Origin: Pseudorhizobium endolithicum
GTDB taxonomy: Bacteria; Pseudomonadota; Alphaproteobacteria; Rhizobiales; Rhizobiaceae
Assembly (NCBI RefSeq): GCF_902153245.2
Contig: NZ_CABFWF030000001.1
Location: 186,001-250,000, forward strand
DNA: 64,000 nucleotides
Reading direction: 5' to 3'
Under the pieces are notes generated by a model that saw only the letters and a program-made list of their open reading frames with translations, had not been told where the DNA came from and searched no databases. Shown here in pieces: positions 25,902-35,456 of this stretch; the stretch's first letter is position 1, and every line of letters starts with the position of its first letter. The translations under genes and the position numbers were made by a program.

Positions 25902-27335
25902 TCAGGCCCCCTCGCCGCTTGAGGCGTCCAGCGGGAAGATCTTGCCCGGGTTGAAGATGTTGTCCGGATCGAGGCTCTTCTTGATTGACCGCATCAGATC
26001 GATGGCGCCTCCGAGTTCCTGTCTCAGGAAGCTCATCTTGCCCTGGCCGATGCCATGCTCGCCGGTGCAGGTACCGCCCATGGCGAGAGCCCGGGCATTG
26101 AGGCGGGCGACGAAGGCCTCGGCCCGCGCCACGTCGTCCGGGTCCTTGTCGTCGAACAGGATCAGCACGTGGAAATTACCGTCGCCCGCATGGCCCACGA
26201 TCGGCGCCAGGAAGCCATGCTCGATAATATCCGCCTGGGTCTCCACGACGCAGTCGGCAAGCCGCGAGATCGGCACGCAGACATCCGTCGACAGGCCGTT
26301 GAGATGCGGCGCCAGTGCCCGCGACGCCCAGTAGGCGTTGTGGCGCGCCTTCCAGAGCCGGTTTCGCTCGTCGACGTCCTGCGTGAAGCTGAAGCTGTCG
26401 CCGCCGCACTCCGCCGCGATTTCGGCGAACTGCGCCGACTGCAGCGCGACCGTCTCTTCCGTTCCGTGGAATTCCAGAAACAACGTCGGCTTCTCCGCAT
26501 AGGAAAGGCCGGAATAGCTGTTGCAGGCGCGCATCTGCATTTCGTCCAGAAGCTCGATGCGCGCCACCGGAATGCCCATCTGGATCGTCGTGATGACCGC
26601 ATCGCAGGCCGCCTTAACGGACGGAAAGGCGCAGACCCCACCGCCGATCTTTTCGGGGATGCCCTGCAGCCGGAGCGTGATGGAGGTGATGACGCCGAGC
26701 GTGCCTTCGGCACCGACGAAGAGCCGCGTCAGGTCGTAGCCGGCGGAAGACTTGCGCGCCCGCTGCGCGGTGCGGATCTCCTCGCCGTCGGCCGTCACCA
26801 CCGTCAGCGACAGCACGGCGTCCTTCATCGTGCCGTAGCGCACGGCATTGGTGCCGGACGCGCGGGTAGCCGCCATGCCGCCGATGGAGGCATTCGCACC
26901 GGGATCGATGGGGAAGAACAGGCCGGTCGCCCGCAATTCGGTGTTGAGCTGCTCCCGCGTCACGCCTGGTTCGACCACCACATCGAGATCCTCGGCATTG
27001 ACTTCAAGAACGCGATTCATTCGGCTGAAATCAATGGAGATGCCACCATTCGGGGCATTGACCTGGCCCTCGAGCGAGGATCCGGTGCCAAAGGGAATAA
27101 CCGGCACCTTATGGTGGGCGCAGGCCCGAACCACCGCCTTGACGTCCTCGGCACTCTCGACGAAGGCGACCCCGTCGGGCAGCTGCGAAGGAAGATAAGT
27201 CGTGGTGTGCGCGTGTTGCTCCCGAAAAGCCTGGCCGGTCTGGAAGCGCTCGCCGAACTGCTGCTTGAGGATGTCGAGCACGGTCGCGATGCCCTCCTCA
27301 TTCCGGATCCCCGGCCGAACGTCTCTTACCGCCAT
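25902..27335 (-). CDS. FAD-linked oxidase, D-lactate dehydrogenase/glycolate oxidase (GlcD) type
   Basis: This 477-residue flavoprotein has an N-terminal FAD-binding PCMH domain: VPVIPFGTGSSLEGQVNAPNGGISIDFSRMN and VVEPGVTREQLN, then IDPGANASIGGMAATRASGTNAVRYGTMKD, cited by position (about 80-175). The C-terminal FAD-linked oxidase domain carries HAGDGNFHVLILFD and the closing CTGEHGIGQGKMSFL...DPDNIFNPGKIFP, with the metal-binding His residues. It matches eukaryotic-type D-lactate dehydrogenase (cytochrome) and D-2-hydroxyacid dehydrogenases. There is no GlcE/GlcF partner here, so it is probably a single-chain D-2-hydroxyacid dehydrogenase. The substrate is not provable from sequence. Confidence 0.88.
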   Translation of the reverse strand: MAVRDVRPGIRNEEGIATVLDILKQQFGERFQTGQAFREQHAHTTTYLPSQLPDGVAFVESAEDVKAVVRACAHHKVPVIPFGTGSSLEGQVNAPNGGISIDFSRMNRVLEVNAEDLDVVVEPGVTREQLNTELRATGLFFPIDPGANASIGGMAATRASGTNAVRYGTMKDAVLSLTVVTADGEEIRTAQRARKSSAGYDLTRLFVGAEGTLGVITSITLRLQGIPEKIGGGVCAFPSVKAACDAVITTIQMGIPVARIELLDEMQMRACNSYSGLSYAEKPTLFLEFHGTEETVALQSAQFAEIAAECGGDSFSFTQDVDERNRLWKARHNAYWASRALAPHLNGLSTDVCVPISRLADCVVETQADIIEHGFLAPIVGHAGDGNFHVLILFDDKDPDDVARAEAFVARLNARALAMGGTCTGEHGIGQGKMSFLRQELGGAIDLMRSIKKSLDPDNIFNPGKIFPLDASSGEGA

Positions 27336-27379
27336 GCTGCCTCTCCTTCAAAACTTGTGGGCCTCGGGTTAGGCGACCG

Positions 27380-27790
27380 CCCGGATTTTGTCCAGAACAG
27401 TGAGGGGCAAACGTCGCCGCACCAAGATGCCGCTCAGGCATCCGAATCCCTGGATAGAGGCCGAGGATGACGACAAGACAGACTCCTCCCCTGGCGTTCC
27501 ACGGGCCTCACTCGTCCGCCCGGGGAGAACGAATAATTTCGAGAGGACATCTTACGATATTTTGGACTTCCAGGAGTCCCTGCGCCGCAGACGCGGCACT
27601 ACCGAATTCCTGTGACACGCACAGGAATGACGGGAGGAGTTGGTGGGTCGGCATACAATTTTAGGCGGAGGGAGTGCGGCGTCCACGCTCTCCTCCATCC
27701 TGCGGTGGCCGGCAAAGCCGGCCCCCAAGGATCTGCGGTTCGCGTGCAGCCAACCAGCAGGTTTCAGTATGTTCCCGCCCCGGCTTTTCG
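27380..27790. repeat. Rhizobial mosaic intergenic repeat region
   Basis: This 400-bp gap has no convincing gene but contains structured blocks. A perfect hairpin ATTCCTGTG-acacg-CACAGGAAT lies at 27606-27628. A smaller GCCGC-agac-GCGGC block lies just upstream (about 27582-27595). A perfect GGCCGGC-aaa-GCCGGCC hairpin lies at 27707-27723. The CCTGTG...CACAGGAATGA motif strongly resembles the abundant intergenic palindromes of Sinorhizobium. Copies elsewhere in the genome cannot be checked here. Open frames across it appear to be chance. Confidence 0.6.
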
Positions 27791-27792
27791 GC

Positions 27793-30700
27793 TCACTCCG
27801 CCGCCAGCAGTGGCCGGTCGCCGTCCTCGTTCGCCTGTGGCTGCATCGCCACCGCCAGTTCCTGGTGCAGACGCCGCTCCTCGTGCACATGCGGCTTGGA
27901 GAAGCGTGCGATCAGCAGATAGGCCACGGGGGTGATGAGCAGCGTGACCGATGTTGCGAGCCCCAGCCCGCCGACGATGACCCAGCCCAGCGCGATACGC
28001 GCCTCCGCACCCGCGCCCTGCGCCAGGATCAGCGGCAGCCCACCGATGACAGTGGCAATCATCGTCATCATGACGGGGCGCAGGCGAATGCTACAGGCCC
28101 GTTCGATCGCCTGGCGCACGCCCGCCCCCTGGTCACGGAGCTGGTTGGCGAACTCAACGATGAGGATGCCGTTCTTGGCCATGACGCCCACCAGCAGCAC
28201 CAGTCCGATCTGGCTGTAGACGTTGAGGCTCGTCCCCGTGAGGATCAGCGCAAAGACCGCGCAGGCGAGCCCCAGCGGCACCGTCGACATGATGATCAGC
28301 GAGGACAGGACGCTCTCGAACTGTGCGGCAAGAACAAGGAAGATGATGGCAATGGCAAAGCCGAAGGTCATCAGCATGCCGGAGGAGTTTTCCTCCAACG
28401 TGGCGGCCTCGGCAAGGGGGATGAGCCGCGCGCCGGCGGGCAGCAAGGGCTCCGCCATCGCCTCGACTGCCTGCACCGCATCTCCAAGCGTCACGCCGTC
28501 CCGCAGATTGCCCGTGAAGGAAACGGAGGGAAGCTGCTGCTCGCGATTAAGTTCGGGTGCCACCGCGCCCTCCTGCAAGGTCGCGATAGTGGAGAGCGGG
28601 ACGATCTTTCCATCGCCGGCTTTCAGGAAGATGCCCTCCAGATCCGTGGGGTCGTCAATCGGCTGCGTCGTCGAGGTGAGCTTGACCGGCACCGCCTCAC
28701 CCTCGACGAAGACATCGAGAATTTCGCGACCTTCGAGCAGGGCCCGCATGGCGGCCGAAAGCCCCGCGATGTCGATCCCGAGATCGGAGGCACGCTCACG
28801 GTCGATGGCCACGGAGAGCTGGGCCTGGGTTGGCTCGTTGGAAAGGCGCGGCGTGTCGAACAAGCCGCTATCCTCCATCTTGTGAACGAGCTCGATTGCC
28901 GCCTGGGTGAGCTTCTCGTGATCGCTGCCGACCATGGCCATCTGCAGCCCGTTGCCTGCGCCGCGGATACGCAGGCTGTTCGGCTGCATGGCCACGCCCC
29001 TGAGGGCCGGCACCTGCTGTGCTGCGGCATTCACATCCTGCACAATCTCGTCCTGCGTGCGCTCGCGCTCTCCCCAAGGTGCAAGCGTCAGCACCATGAA
29101 GCCGCTGTTCGTGCTGCTGCCGAAGCCGGAGATGGAGAAGATATTGGCAATCTCGCCGGAATCGCGCAGAGGCTGCAGGTTCTCCTCGATGCGCTGCATC
29201 TGGTCGCGCGTGTAATCGAGGCTAACCCCTTCGGGTGCAGTGAGCCGCATCATCACCATGGACCGGTCCTCCCGCGGCGTCAGTTCGCTGCGGACAAGAC
29301 CGAAGGCCCCATAGGCAGCGGCCGAGATGAGGGCGGAAACGACGATGACCACGACCGGCGCGTCGAGGCAGCGCCGCAGCAGGCTGGCATAGAGGCTCGC
29401 GAACTTCTCGCCGATCCAGTAGAGGACGCCGCTTTCGCTTTCCTTGATCGGTTTCGACAGCATGCGCGACGCCAGCATCGGACAGAGCGTCAGCGCGGTG
29501 ATCGAGGAAAGCCCGACCGCGAAGGCCAGCACGAAACCAAACTCGCGGAACAGCCCGCCCATCTGGCCGGGCAGGAAGGAGAGCGGGATGAAGACCGCCG
29601 CAAGCGTCGCCGTGGTCGCGATGACCGCGAAGAAGACCTGCTGCGTGCCAAGAACCGCGGCTGCCCGCGGCCCCATGCCTTCCGCGCGCCGCCGGACGAT
29701 GTTCTCGAGAACCACGATCGCATCGTCGACGACGAGGCCGGTGGCGAGCACGATGGCAAGCAGCGTCAGGATATTGATCGAGAATCCGACCAGATAGATG
29801 GCCACCAGCGTGCCGATCAGCGCCACCGGCATGGTGACCGCCGGGATGAGGGTGGCGCGCCAGTCGCGCAGGAAGAGGAAGATGACGATCAGCACCACCG
29901 TGGCGGAAAGCCCGAGCGCAATTTCCACCTCGTGGAGCGCGCCTTCGATGAAGACGGCATCGTCGCTGGTAATGGCGATGCGCGTGCCTTCGGGCAGGTT
30001 CTGCTGCAGTTCCGCCACCGCAGCCTTGATGCCCTCCGAGATGCTGAGCGTGTTCGACTGCGCCTGGCGGATGATGCCGAGCCCGACGCCCTGTATGCCG
30101 TTGGCGCGAAGCACCGTGGAGCCGTCATCGGCGCCGAGGGTCACCGTCGCGACATCACGAAGCCGGATATTGTCCTTGATCAGGACATTTTCGAAATCCT
30201 CCGGCGTCGTCAGGTTCGCTGTGGCACGCACGACGATATCCTGCCGGTTGCTTTCCAGTGATCCGGCCGGCACATCGAGGGCCGCGGTTGAAAGCGCCGT
30301 GGAGATATCGCCGACGGTCAGGCCTCGGCCGGCGAGCGAGGCCTGATTGACGTCGACGCGGAAGATCTTCTCCTGGTCGCCATAGAGCTCGACATCGGCC
30401 ACGCCATCGACGGCCGCCAGTCGGTCGGTGACTTCATTGTCGACCAGAAGCGTCAGGTCCTCCATGGAAAGATCTGTGGAGGTCACCGCGATCCGCATGA
30501 TCGCCTGGGAATCCGAATCCGCCTTGATGATGCGCGGCTCGTCGGAATCTTCCGGCAACTGGTTGGTCACACGTCCCAGGGCGTCGCGGACGTCGTTTGC
30601 TGCAACCGCGATGTCGGCGGCATCAGTGAATTCCAGCGTCACCCGGCTCGAGCCCAACTGCGATTCCGAGGAGATGGACTTGATGCCGCTGACGCGCGCC

Positions 30701-30954
30701 ACGGCTCCCTCGATGATCTGGGTCACCTCCTGGTCGATCGTCTGCGGCGACGCACCTTCGTAGGTGGTGCGCACGGTGATGACAGGCTGGTCAACATCGG
30801 GAAGCTCGCGCACCTCCACGCCAAAGAGGGCAGCGAGGCCGGCCACGACGAGAAGCGTGTTGAGGACCGCGGCGAGGATCGGCCGACGGACGAAGATGGC
30901 GATGGAACTCTGGCTCGGATCCTGCTGCGGCAGATGGCTGTCGTGAGAGGTCAT
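27793..30954 (-). CDS. RND efflux pump, inner-membrane permease subunit
   Basis: This 1053-residue HAE1-family (AcrB/MexF/MdtB-like) proton-driven exporter has twelve transmembrane segments with two large periplasmic loops. The proton-relay aspartate pair lies in TM4 (LATGLVVDDAIVVLENIVRR), the TM1 end reads ILAAVLNTLLVVAGLAALFGVEVRELPDVDQP (about 27-58), and the TM10-12 region carries GVMAKNGILIVEFANQLRDQG. It overlaps the upstream adaptor gene by 4 nt. No outer-membrane channel gene follows, so it must borrow a TolC-like partner encoded elsewhere. Confidence 0.95.
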   Translation of the reverse strand: MTSHDSHLPQQDPSQSSIAIFVRRPILAAVLNTLLVVAGLAALFGVEVRELPDVDQPVITVRTTYEGASPQTIDQEVTQIIEGAVARVSGIKSISSESQLGSSRVTLEFTDAADIAVAANDVRDALGRVTNQLPEDSDEPRIIKADSDSQAIMRIAVTSTDLSMEDLTLLVDNEVTDRLAAVDGVADVELYGDQEKIFRVDVNQASLAGRGLTVGDISTALSTAALDVPAGSLESNRQDIVVRATANLTTPEDFENVLIKDNIRLRDVATVTLGADDGSTVLRANGIQGVGLGIIRQAQSNTLSISEGIKAAVAELQQNLPEGTRIAITSDDAVFIEGALHEVEIALGLSATVVLIVIFLFLRDWRATLIPAVTMPVALIGTLVAIYLVGFSINILTLLAIVLATGLVVDDAIVVLENIVRRRAEGMGPRAAAVLGTQQVFFAVIATTATLAAVFIPLSFLPGQMGGLFREFGFVLAFAVGLSSITALTLCPMLASRMLSKPIKESESGVLYWIGEKFASLYASLLRRCLDAPVVVIVVSALISAAAYGAFGLVRSELTPREDRSMVMMRLTAPEGVSLDYTRDQMQRIEENLQPLRDSGEIANIFSISGFGSSTNSGFMVLTLAPWGERERTQDEIVQDVNAAAQQVPALRGVAMQPNSLRIRGAGNGLQMAMVGSDHEKLTQAAIELVHKMEDSGLFDTPRLSNEPTQAQLSVAIDRERASDLGIDIAGLSAAMRALLEGREILDVFVEGEAVPVKLTSTTQPIDDPTDLEGIFLKAGDGKIVPLSTIATLQEGAVAPELNREQQLPSVSFTGNLRDGVTLGDAVQAVEAMAEPLLPAGARLIPLAEAATLEENSSGMLMTFGFAIAIIFLVLAAQFESVLSSLIIMSTVPLGLACAVFALILTGTSLNVYSQIGLVLLVGVMAKNGILIVEFANQLRDQGAGVRQAIERACSIRLRPVMMTMIATVIGGLPLILAQGAGAEARIALGWVIVGGLGLATSVTLLITPVAYLLIARFSKPHVHEERRLHQELAVAMQPQANEDGDRPLLAAE

Positions 30955-32123
30955 TGGCTTGCCACCTCTGCGCTTTCCGGTGCGCCTGCGACGCGGACAG
31001 GTGAGCCTTCCCGCACTCGCTGCAGCCCTTCGATCACGACCGCATCGTCAGGAGCAAGATCTGCCTCGACGAGCACCACATCGGGGTTCCGCTGGATGAT
31101 CCGCACCCGGTTCTTAACCGACTTGCCATCGACGACCTGCCAGACATAGGAGCCTTCGGCATCCCACTGCACTGCCAGCGGGTCCACCGCCGGGAAAGTG
31201 TCGCCGGGAAAGCGCATGCCGACATTGAAGGCCATGCCGGCGCGCAGTTTGTCGTCTGGATTGTCGATCCGGGCGCGGATGCGGATGGTGCGGCTTGCCG
31301 GATCGATGCGGTTGTCGATAGCATGAACGACACCGGTGAAGACATCGCCCGGCCGGGCGATCGAGGTCGCTTCTACGGGGTGGCCGACGGCGATGGCCGT
31401 TGCGAAACGCTCCGGGGCCCAGAAATCGACAAGCAGCGAAGACCGGTCGTCGATGGTGACGATGGCGGTCTGGGTGGTGACGTTGTCACCAACATTGGCC
31501 GCCACGATGCCCGCAACACCATCGATCGGCGCGACGATCTCGCGGCGCTTCAGGTTCAACTCTGCGGTGGAGAGCTCCAGCTTCGCCGTCTCTTCGGCGA
31601 TCTGCGCATCGAGGACGTCGAGGCGCGATACGGAGCGGAGATTGCTGAGCGACTGAGAGCGCTCAGTCGCACTGCGAAGCGCAACCTGCGCCCGGTCACG
31701 CGCAATCACCTGCTCGTCGTCGTCGAGGCGAGCCAGCACCTGGCCCTTCGTCACCTTGTCACCGGCGGAGACCAGGATTTCCTCGATTATGCCTGAAGCC
31801 TGGGGCATCACGACTACCGACTGGATCGCCTCGCCGCTGCCGATGGCGGCAAGCCGGTCATTAACTGTGCCGGTGGCGACCGCTTCGGTCACCACGAGGG
31901 TTGCGCGCCCGCCGGCGCCCCTGCCCTGCCCTTCAGCGCCCTGGCCGCCTCCCGCGCCATTGTCGGCCCCCTGTGGCCCCTGCGGACGAATGGCGGCAAC
32001 GATCGGCTCGGGCACGCCCATCCGCGCCAGCGTGTCGCCCGCCCCTGGGACCAGGAAGACCCAGAGACAGAGGGCAGCGACGACGACTACGAGACTGAGG
32101 AGCAACTGCTTCCAAATGCGCAT
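30951..32123 (-). CDS. RND efflux pump, periplasmic adaptor (membrane fusion) subunit
   Basis: This 390-residue HlyD/AcrA-type adaptor has an N-terminal membrane anchor (QLLLSLVVVVAALCLWVFLV), then a Gly/Gln-rich linker. The lipoyl half-motifs VVVMPQASGIIEEILVSAGDKVTKGQVLARLDDDEQ flank a short helical hairpin and are cited by position (about 123-158). GDVFTGVVHAIDNRIDPASRTIRIRARIDN marks the beta-barrel. GGAG six bases before the ATG at 32123 decides the start over an ATG at 32177. It is the first gene of a two-gene pump operon. Confidence 0.93.
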   Translation of the reverse strand: MRIWKQLLLSLVVVVAALCLWVFLVPGAGDTLARMGVPEPIVAAIRPQGPQGADNGAGGGQGAEGQGRGAGGRATLVVTEAVATGTVNDRLAAIGSGEAIQSVVVMPQASGIIEEILVSAGDKVTKGQVLARLDDDEQVIARDRAQVALRSATERSQSLSNLRSVSRLDVLDAQIAEETAKLELSTAELNLKRREIVAPIDGVAGIVAANVGDNVTTQTAIVTIDDRSSLLVDFWAPERFATAIAVGHPVEATSIARPGDVFTGVVHAIDNRIDPASRTIRIRARIDNPDDKLRAGMAFNVGMRFPGDTFPAVDPLAVQWDAEGSYVWQVVDGKSVKNRVRIIQRNPDVVLVEADLAPDDAVVIEGLQRVREGSPVRVAGAPESAEVASQ

Positions 32124-32165
32124 TAAGATCTCCGGCGGGAGGAGTATGACGTGAATGGCGGCAAT

Positions 32166-32187
32166 ATGTATGTCCACGACTATACAT
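32166..32187. promoter_or_regulatory. Imperfect palindrome in front of the RND operon
   Basis: ATGTAT-GTC-cac-GAC-t-ATACAT is an inverted repeat with one extra T. It lies 43 bp before the adaptor start and includes a TATAGT -10-like hexamer on the minus strand. It could be an operator for an unlinked TetR- or MarR-type regulator. No regulator gene is adjacent. Confidence 0.3.
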
Positions 32188-32400
32188 GCAATTCGCGATC
32201 AACATCCTTACGGATTTGTAACATCGTGGGATTTCACGCAGATGTCAGATCGCGCGTCTGATGCATGCGCTGTACATCGTCCTCCCTCCCCCGCATTCCG
32301 TGGGCCACACCTTGATTTCGCCATGCGCTGGTGAAAAGGGTGGGAATGAAACCAGAACATCTTTTCTGGCCTTTCAGGTCGGAATCACTACATTGGCCGC

Positions 32401-34905
32401 ATGAGTAACGTATTCGACGACATTCCGTTCTTCGACGAGGAACCGGAGAACGAACCGCGCCGTGATTCGCAGGCCGCGCCACCGCCGGCCGCCGCGGGAC
32501 AGGGATCAGGGCTCGGCATCGCCGCCCGCGCCATGGCCGCACGCGACCAGAACCGTCCAGTTCCCGACTATCTCTCCGGCCTGAACCCCGAGCAGCGGGA
32601 AGCCGTCGAAACGCTGGACGGCCCGGTGCTGGTGCTGGCCGGCGCCGGCACCGGCAAGACGCGCGTGCTGACGACCCGCATTGCCCATATCCTCGCGACC
32701 GGCCGCGCATTCCCCTCGCAGATCCTCGCCGTCACCTTCACCAACAAGGCGGCGCGGGAGATGAAGGAGCGCATCGGCGTGCTCGTCGGCGGCGCCGTTG
32801 AAGGCATGCCCTGGCTCGGCACCTTCCACTCGATCGGCGTGAAGCTCTTGCGCCGCCATGCCGAGCTTGCGGGCCTGCGCTCCGACTTCACCATCCTCGA
32901 CACCGACGACGTGATCCGGCTGATCAAGCAGCTGATCCAGGCTGAAGGCCTTGACGACAAGCGCTGGCCGGCCCGCCAGTTCGCCGGCATGATCGACAAC
33001 TGGAAGAACAAGGGCCTGACGCCGAAGGACATTCCCGAAGGCGACGCCCGCGCCTTCGCCAACGGCAAGGGCCGCGAGCTCTACCGCGCCTACCAGGACC
33101 GGCTGAAGACGCTGAACGCCTGCGATTTCGGCGACCTGCTCCTACATCCGATCGCAATCTTCCGCGATCACCCGGATATCCTGAAGGAGTATCACGGCAA
33201 GTTCCGCTACATCCTGGTGGACGAGTACCAGGACACCAACACCGCGCAGTACATGTGGCTGCGGCTGCTTGCCCAGCGGCCGAAGGGCGTGCCGCAGAAC
33301 GTCTGCTGCGTCGGCGACGACGACCAGTCGATCTATGGCTGGCGGGGCGCCGAAGTGGACAACATCCTGCGCTTCGAGAAGGATTTTCTGGGCGCCAGGG
33401 TGATCAAGCTGGAGCGCAACTACCGCTCCACCGAACATATCCTGGGTGCCGCCGGCCACCTGATCGCCCACAATGAGGGCCGGCTCGGCAAGACGCTGTT
33501 CACCGACCGCGTGGACCCGGACGACGAGAAGGTGCAGGTGCATGCCGCCTGGGATTCCGAGGAGGAAGCCCGCGCCGTCGGCGAGGAGATCGAGCGGCTG
33601 CAGCGGGGCGATGCGGATGGCAGGAAGCACAACCTCAACGACATGGCGATCCTGGTGCGCGCCTCCTTCCAGATGCGCGAGTTCGAAGACCGCTTCGTGA
33701 CGCTCGGCCTCAACTACCGCGTCATCGGCGGCCCGCGCTTCTACGAGCGGCTCGAGATCCGCGATGCCATGGCCTATTTCCGCCTTACCTGCCAGCCGGC
33801 CGACGACCTCGCCTTCGAGCGGATCGTCAACACGCCGAAGCGCGGGCTCGGCGACACCACCGTGCGCACGCTGCACGACTATGCCCGCGCCCGCGACATT
33901 CCCATGCTTGCCGCCGCAAGCGAGATCATCGAGACGGACGAGTTGAAGCCGAAGGCGCGCAAGGCGCTGTTCGACGTGATTCAATCCTTCAGGAATTGGC
34001 AGGAACGGCTTGAGAAGGTTCCGCATATCGAGCTTGCCGAACAGATCCTCGAAGAGTCCGGCTACACCGACATGTGGAAGGCCGACAAGTCGGCCGAAGC
34101 ACCGGGACGGCTGGAAAACCTCAAGGAACTGATCCGCTCCATGGAGCAGTTCGAGAGCATGCGCGGCTTCCTCGAGCATGTCTCGCTCGTCATGGATGCC
34201 GAGCAGAACGAGGATCTCGACGCCGTCTCGATCATGACGCTCCATTCCGCCAAGGGGCTGGAATTCGACACCGTCTTCCTGCCCGGCTGGGAGGAAGGCC
34301 TGTTCCCGCACCAGCGGGCGCTCGACGAGGGTGGCCGCTCCGGTCTGGAGGAGGAACGACGCCTCGCCTATGTCGGCATCACCCGCGCCAAGCGCCGCTG
34401 CCACATCTGGTTCGTCTCCAACCGGCGCATCCACGGGCTGTGGCAATCCACCATGCCCTCGCGCTTTCTCGATGAACTGCCGGCCCATCATGTCGATGTC
34501 GCGGCGTCGGACAGCAACTATGGCGGCTATAGTGGAAGGGGCGGCTACGGCCAGTCACGATTCGACAAGGCCGATCCCTTCGCCAACACCTATTCCACCC
34601 CCGGCTGGAAGCGCGCCCAGGCCAATCAGACGAGCGCCACCCGCGACAACTGGGGCACCCGCTCCGGCCATGCGGTGGAGCGCATCGGCTATGGCGAGAG
34701 CGGCCCGCGCGGCCGCACGATCGAAGGCGAACTGGTAGCGAAATCCGTCGCCGACACGCCCTCGCAATTCGCAGTCGGCGACCGCGTCTTCCATATCAAG
34801 TTCGGCAACGGCAACATAGCGGCGATCGAAGGCAACAAGCTGACCATCGACTTCGACAAGGCCGGCCAGAAGCGGGTGCTGGAGGGGTTCGTGGAGCGGG
34901 TGTGA
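32401..34905 (+). CDS. uvrD: UvrD/PcrA-type ATP-dependent DNA helicase
   Basis: This 834-residue SF1A helicase of nucleotide-excision and mismatch repair has Walker A AGAGTGKTR (about 81-89), VTFTNKAAREMKERI (Ia), ILVDEYQDTN (II), VGDDDQSIYGWRGAEVDN (III), and the C-terminal SIMTLHSAKGLEFDTVFLPGWEEGLFPH and EERRLAYVGITRAKRR motifs (V and VI). A Gly/Ser-rich linker and a Tudor-like C-terminal domain (FAVGDRVFHIKFGNGNIAAIEGNKL) complete the PcrA layout. The N-terminal 60 residues are acidic and Pro-rich. It converges on the toxin gene with 6 bp between stops. Confidence 0.95.
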   Translation: MSNVFDDIPFFDEEPENEPRRDSQAAPPPAAAGQGSGLGIAARAMAARDQNRPVPDYLSGLNPEQREAVETLDGPVLVLAGAGTGKTRVLTTRIAHILATGRAFPSQILAVTFTNKAAREMKERIGVLVGGAVEGMPWLGTFHSIGVKLLRRHAELAGLRSDFTILDTDDVIRLIKQLIQAEGLDDKRWPARQFAGMIDNWKNKGLTPKDIPEGDARAFANGKGRELYRAYQDRLKTLNACDFGDLLLHPIAIFRDHPDILKEYHGKFRYILVDEYQDTNTAQYMWLRLLAQRPKGVPQNVCCVGDDDQSIYGWRGAEVDNILRFEKDFLGARVIKLERNYRSTEHILGAAGHLIAHNEGRLGKTLFTDRVDPDDEKVQVHAAWDSEEEARAVGEEIERLQRGDADGRKHNLNDMAILVRASFQMREFEDRFVTLGLNYRVIGGPRFYERLEIRDAMAYFRLTCQPADDLAFERIVNTPKRGLGDTTVRTLHDYARARDIPMLAAASEIIETDELKPKARKALFDVIQSFRNWQERLEKVPHIELAEQILEESGYTDMWKADKSAEAPGRLENLKELIRSMEQFESMRGFLEHVSLVMDAEQNEDLDAVSIMTLHSAKGLEFDTVFLPGWEEGLFPHQRALDEGGRSGLEEERRLAYVGITRAKRRCHIWFVSNRRIHGLWQSTMPSRFLDELPAHHVDVAASDSNYGGYSGRGGYGQSRFDKADPFANTYSTPGWKRAQANQTSATRDNWGTRSGHAVERIGYGESGPRGRTIEGELVAKSVADTPSQFAVGDRVFHIKFGNGNIAAIEGNKLTIDFDKAGQKRVLEGFVERV

Positions 34906-34911
34906 GGACAA

Positions 34912-35205
34912 CTACTCCTCCTCGCTCTCCCAGTTCTCATGTGCGTGCCGCACGCGAAGCACCAGAACCTGGTTATCGTCCTCAATCAGGTAGACGACGA
35001 GATGTGCCTTGAATGGCTGGATACGCACCGGTGGGACGATCTCGCGGCGCTCCCGCGCCATCCGCGGATGGTCGGCGATCAACGCCATCAGCGTGAAGAG
35101 CTCTTGATGGTAGCGTCTGGCCGGCGCCTCACCGAATGCGAGGACACCGTGTTCGGCAATAGCAACGATGTCTTCTTCCGCCTCACGAGAAAGACGGAAG
35201 CCCAT
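34912..35205 (-). CDS. RelE/ParE-family toxin of a type II toxin-antitoxin pair
   Basis: This 97-residue protein has the ParE fold pattern: LSREAEEDIVAIAEHGVLAFGEAPARRYHQELFTLMALIADHP, given by position (about 5-47), then MARERREIVPPVRIQPFKAHLVVYLIEDDNQVLVLRVRHAHENWE. The latter ends with the conserved Arg-x-x-His of ParE toxins. It starts 2 bp after the antitoxin stop. ParE toxins generally poison DNA gyrase; the target is not shown here. Confidence 0.88.
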   Translation of the reverse strand: MGFRLSREAEEDIVAIAEHGVLAFGEAPARRYHQELFTLMALIADHPRMARERREIVPPVRIQPFKAHLVVYLIEDDNQVLVLRVRHAHENWESEEE

Positions 35206-35207
35206 GA

Positions 35208-35456
35208 TCAGCGCCCCTTACTCTGGGTCCGCTTCACCGCCTCATCGAAAAGAGCGGACGCCGATCGCTGTCCGATGCCGCTCGCCAGGCCTTCGTCGAC
35301 CAAGCGTTGCATGGCGGCGATCTTGTCGGACCGCTCCTGATCGCGCCGGATGAGGTCGCGGACATAATCGCTGACGTTGGAATAGCGGCCGGATCGGGCC
35401 TGGTCTTCGGCCCAATCCTTCATTTTGTCCGGAAGTGATACGTTCATCGTCGCCAT
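35208..35456 (-). CDS. ParD-family antitoxin
   Basis: This 82-residue antitoxin has an N-terminal ribbon-helix-helix DNA-binding domain (MNVSLPDKMKDWAEDQARSGRYSNVSDYVRDLIRRDQ, about 4-40, typical ParD/CopG) and a C-terminal helical tail (IAAMQRLVDEGLASGIGQRSASALFDEAVKRT) that would wrap the toxin. The ATG at 35456 (MATMNVSLP) is chosen; 20 residues encoded upstream are not part of the family. The pair is expected to autoregulate through the repeats just upstream. Confidence 0.88.
   Translation of the reverse strand: MATMNVSLPDKMKDWAEDQARSGRYSNVSDYVRDLIRRDQERSDKIAAMQRLVDEGLASGIGQRSASALFDEAVKRTQSKGR

Noticed and set aside
27388-27615. A 75-codon frame in the intergenic repeat region
   Set aside because: It runs through the repeat blocks, lacks a ribosome site and resembles no protein family.
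27640-30261. An 873-codon open frame opposite the RND permease
   Set aside because: Low-complexity Arg/His/Gln composition and no domain; the minus-strand permease has all family motifs.
32340-32400. A LexA/SOS box in front of uvrD
   Set aside because: Only one GAAC half-site is present at about 32355; no second GAAC or GTTC at the required 7-bp spacing.
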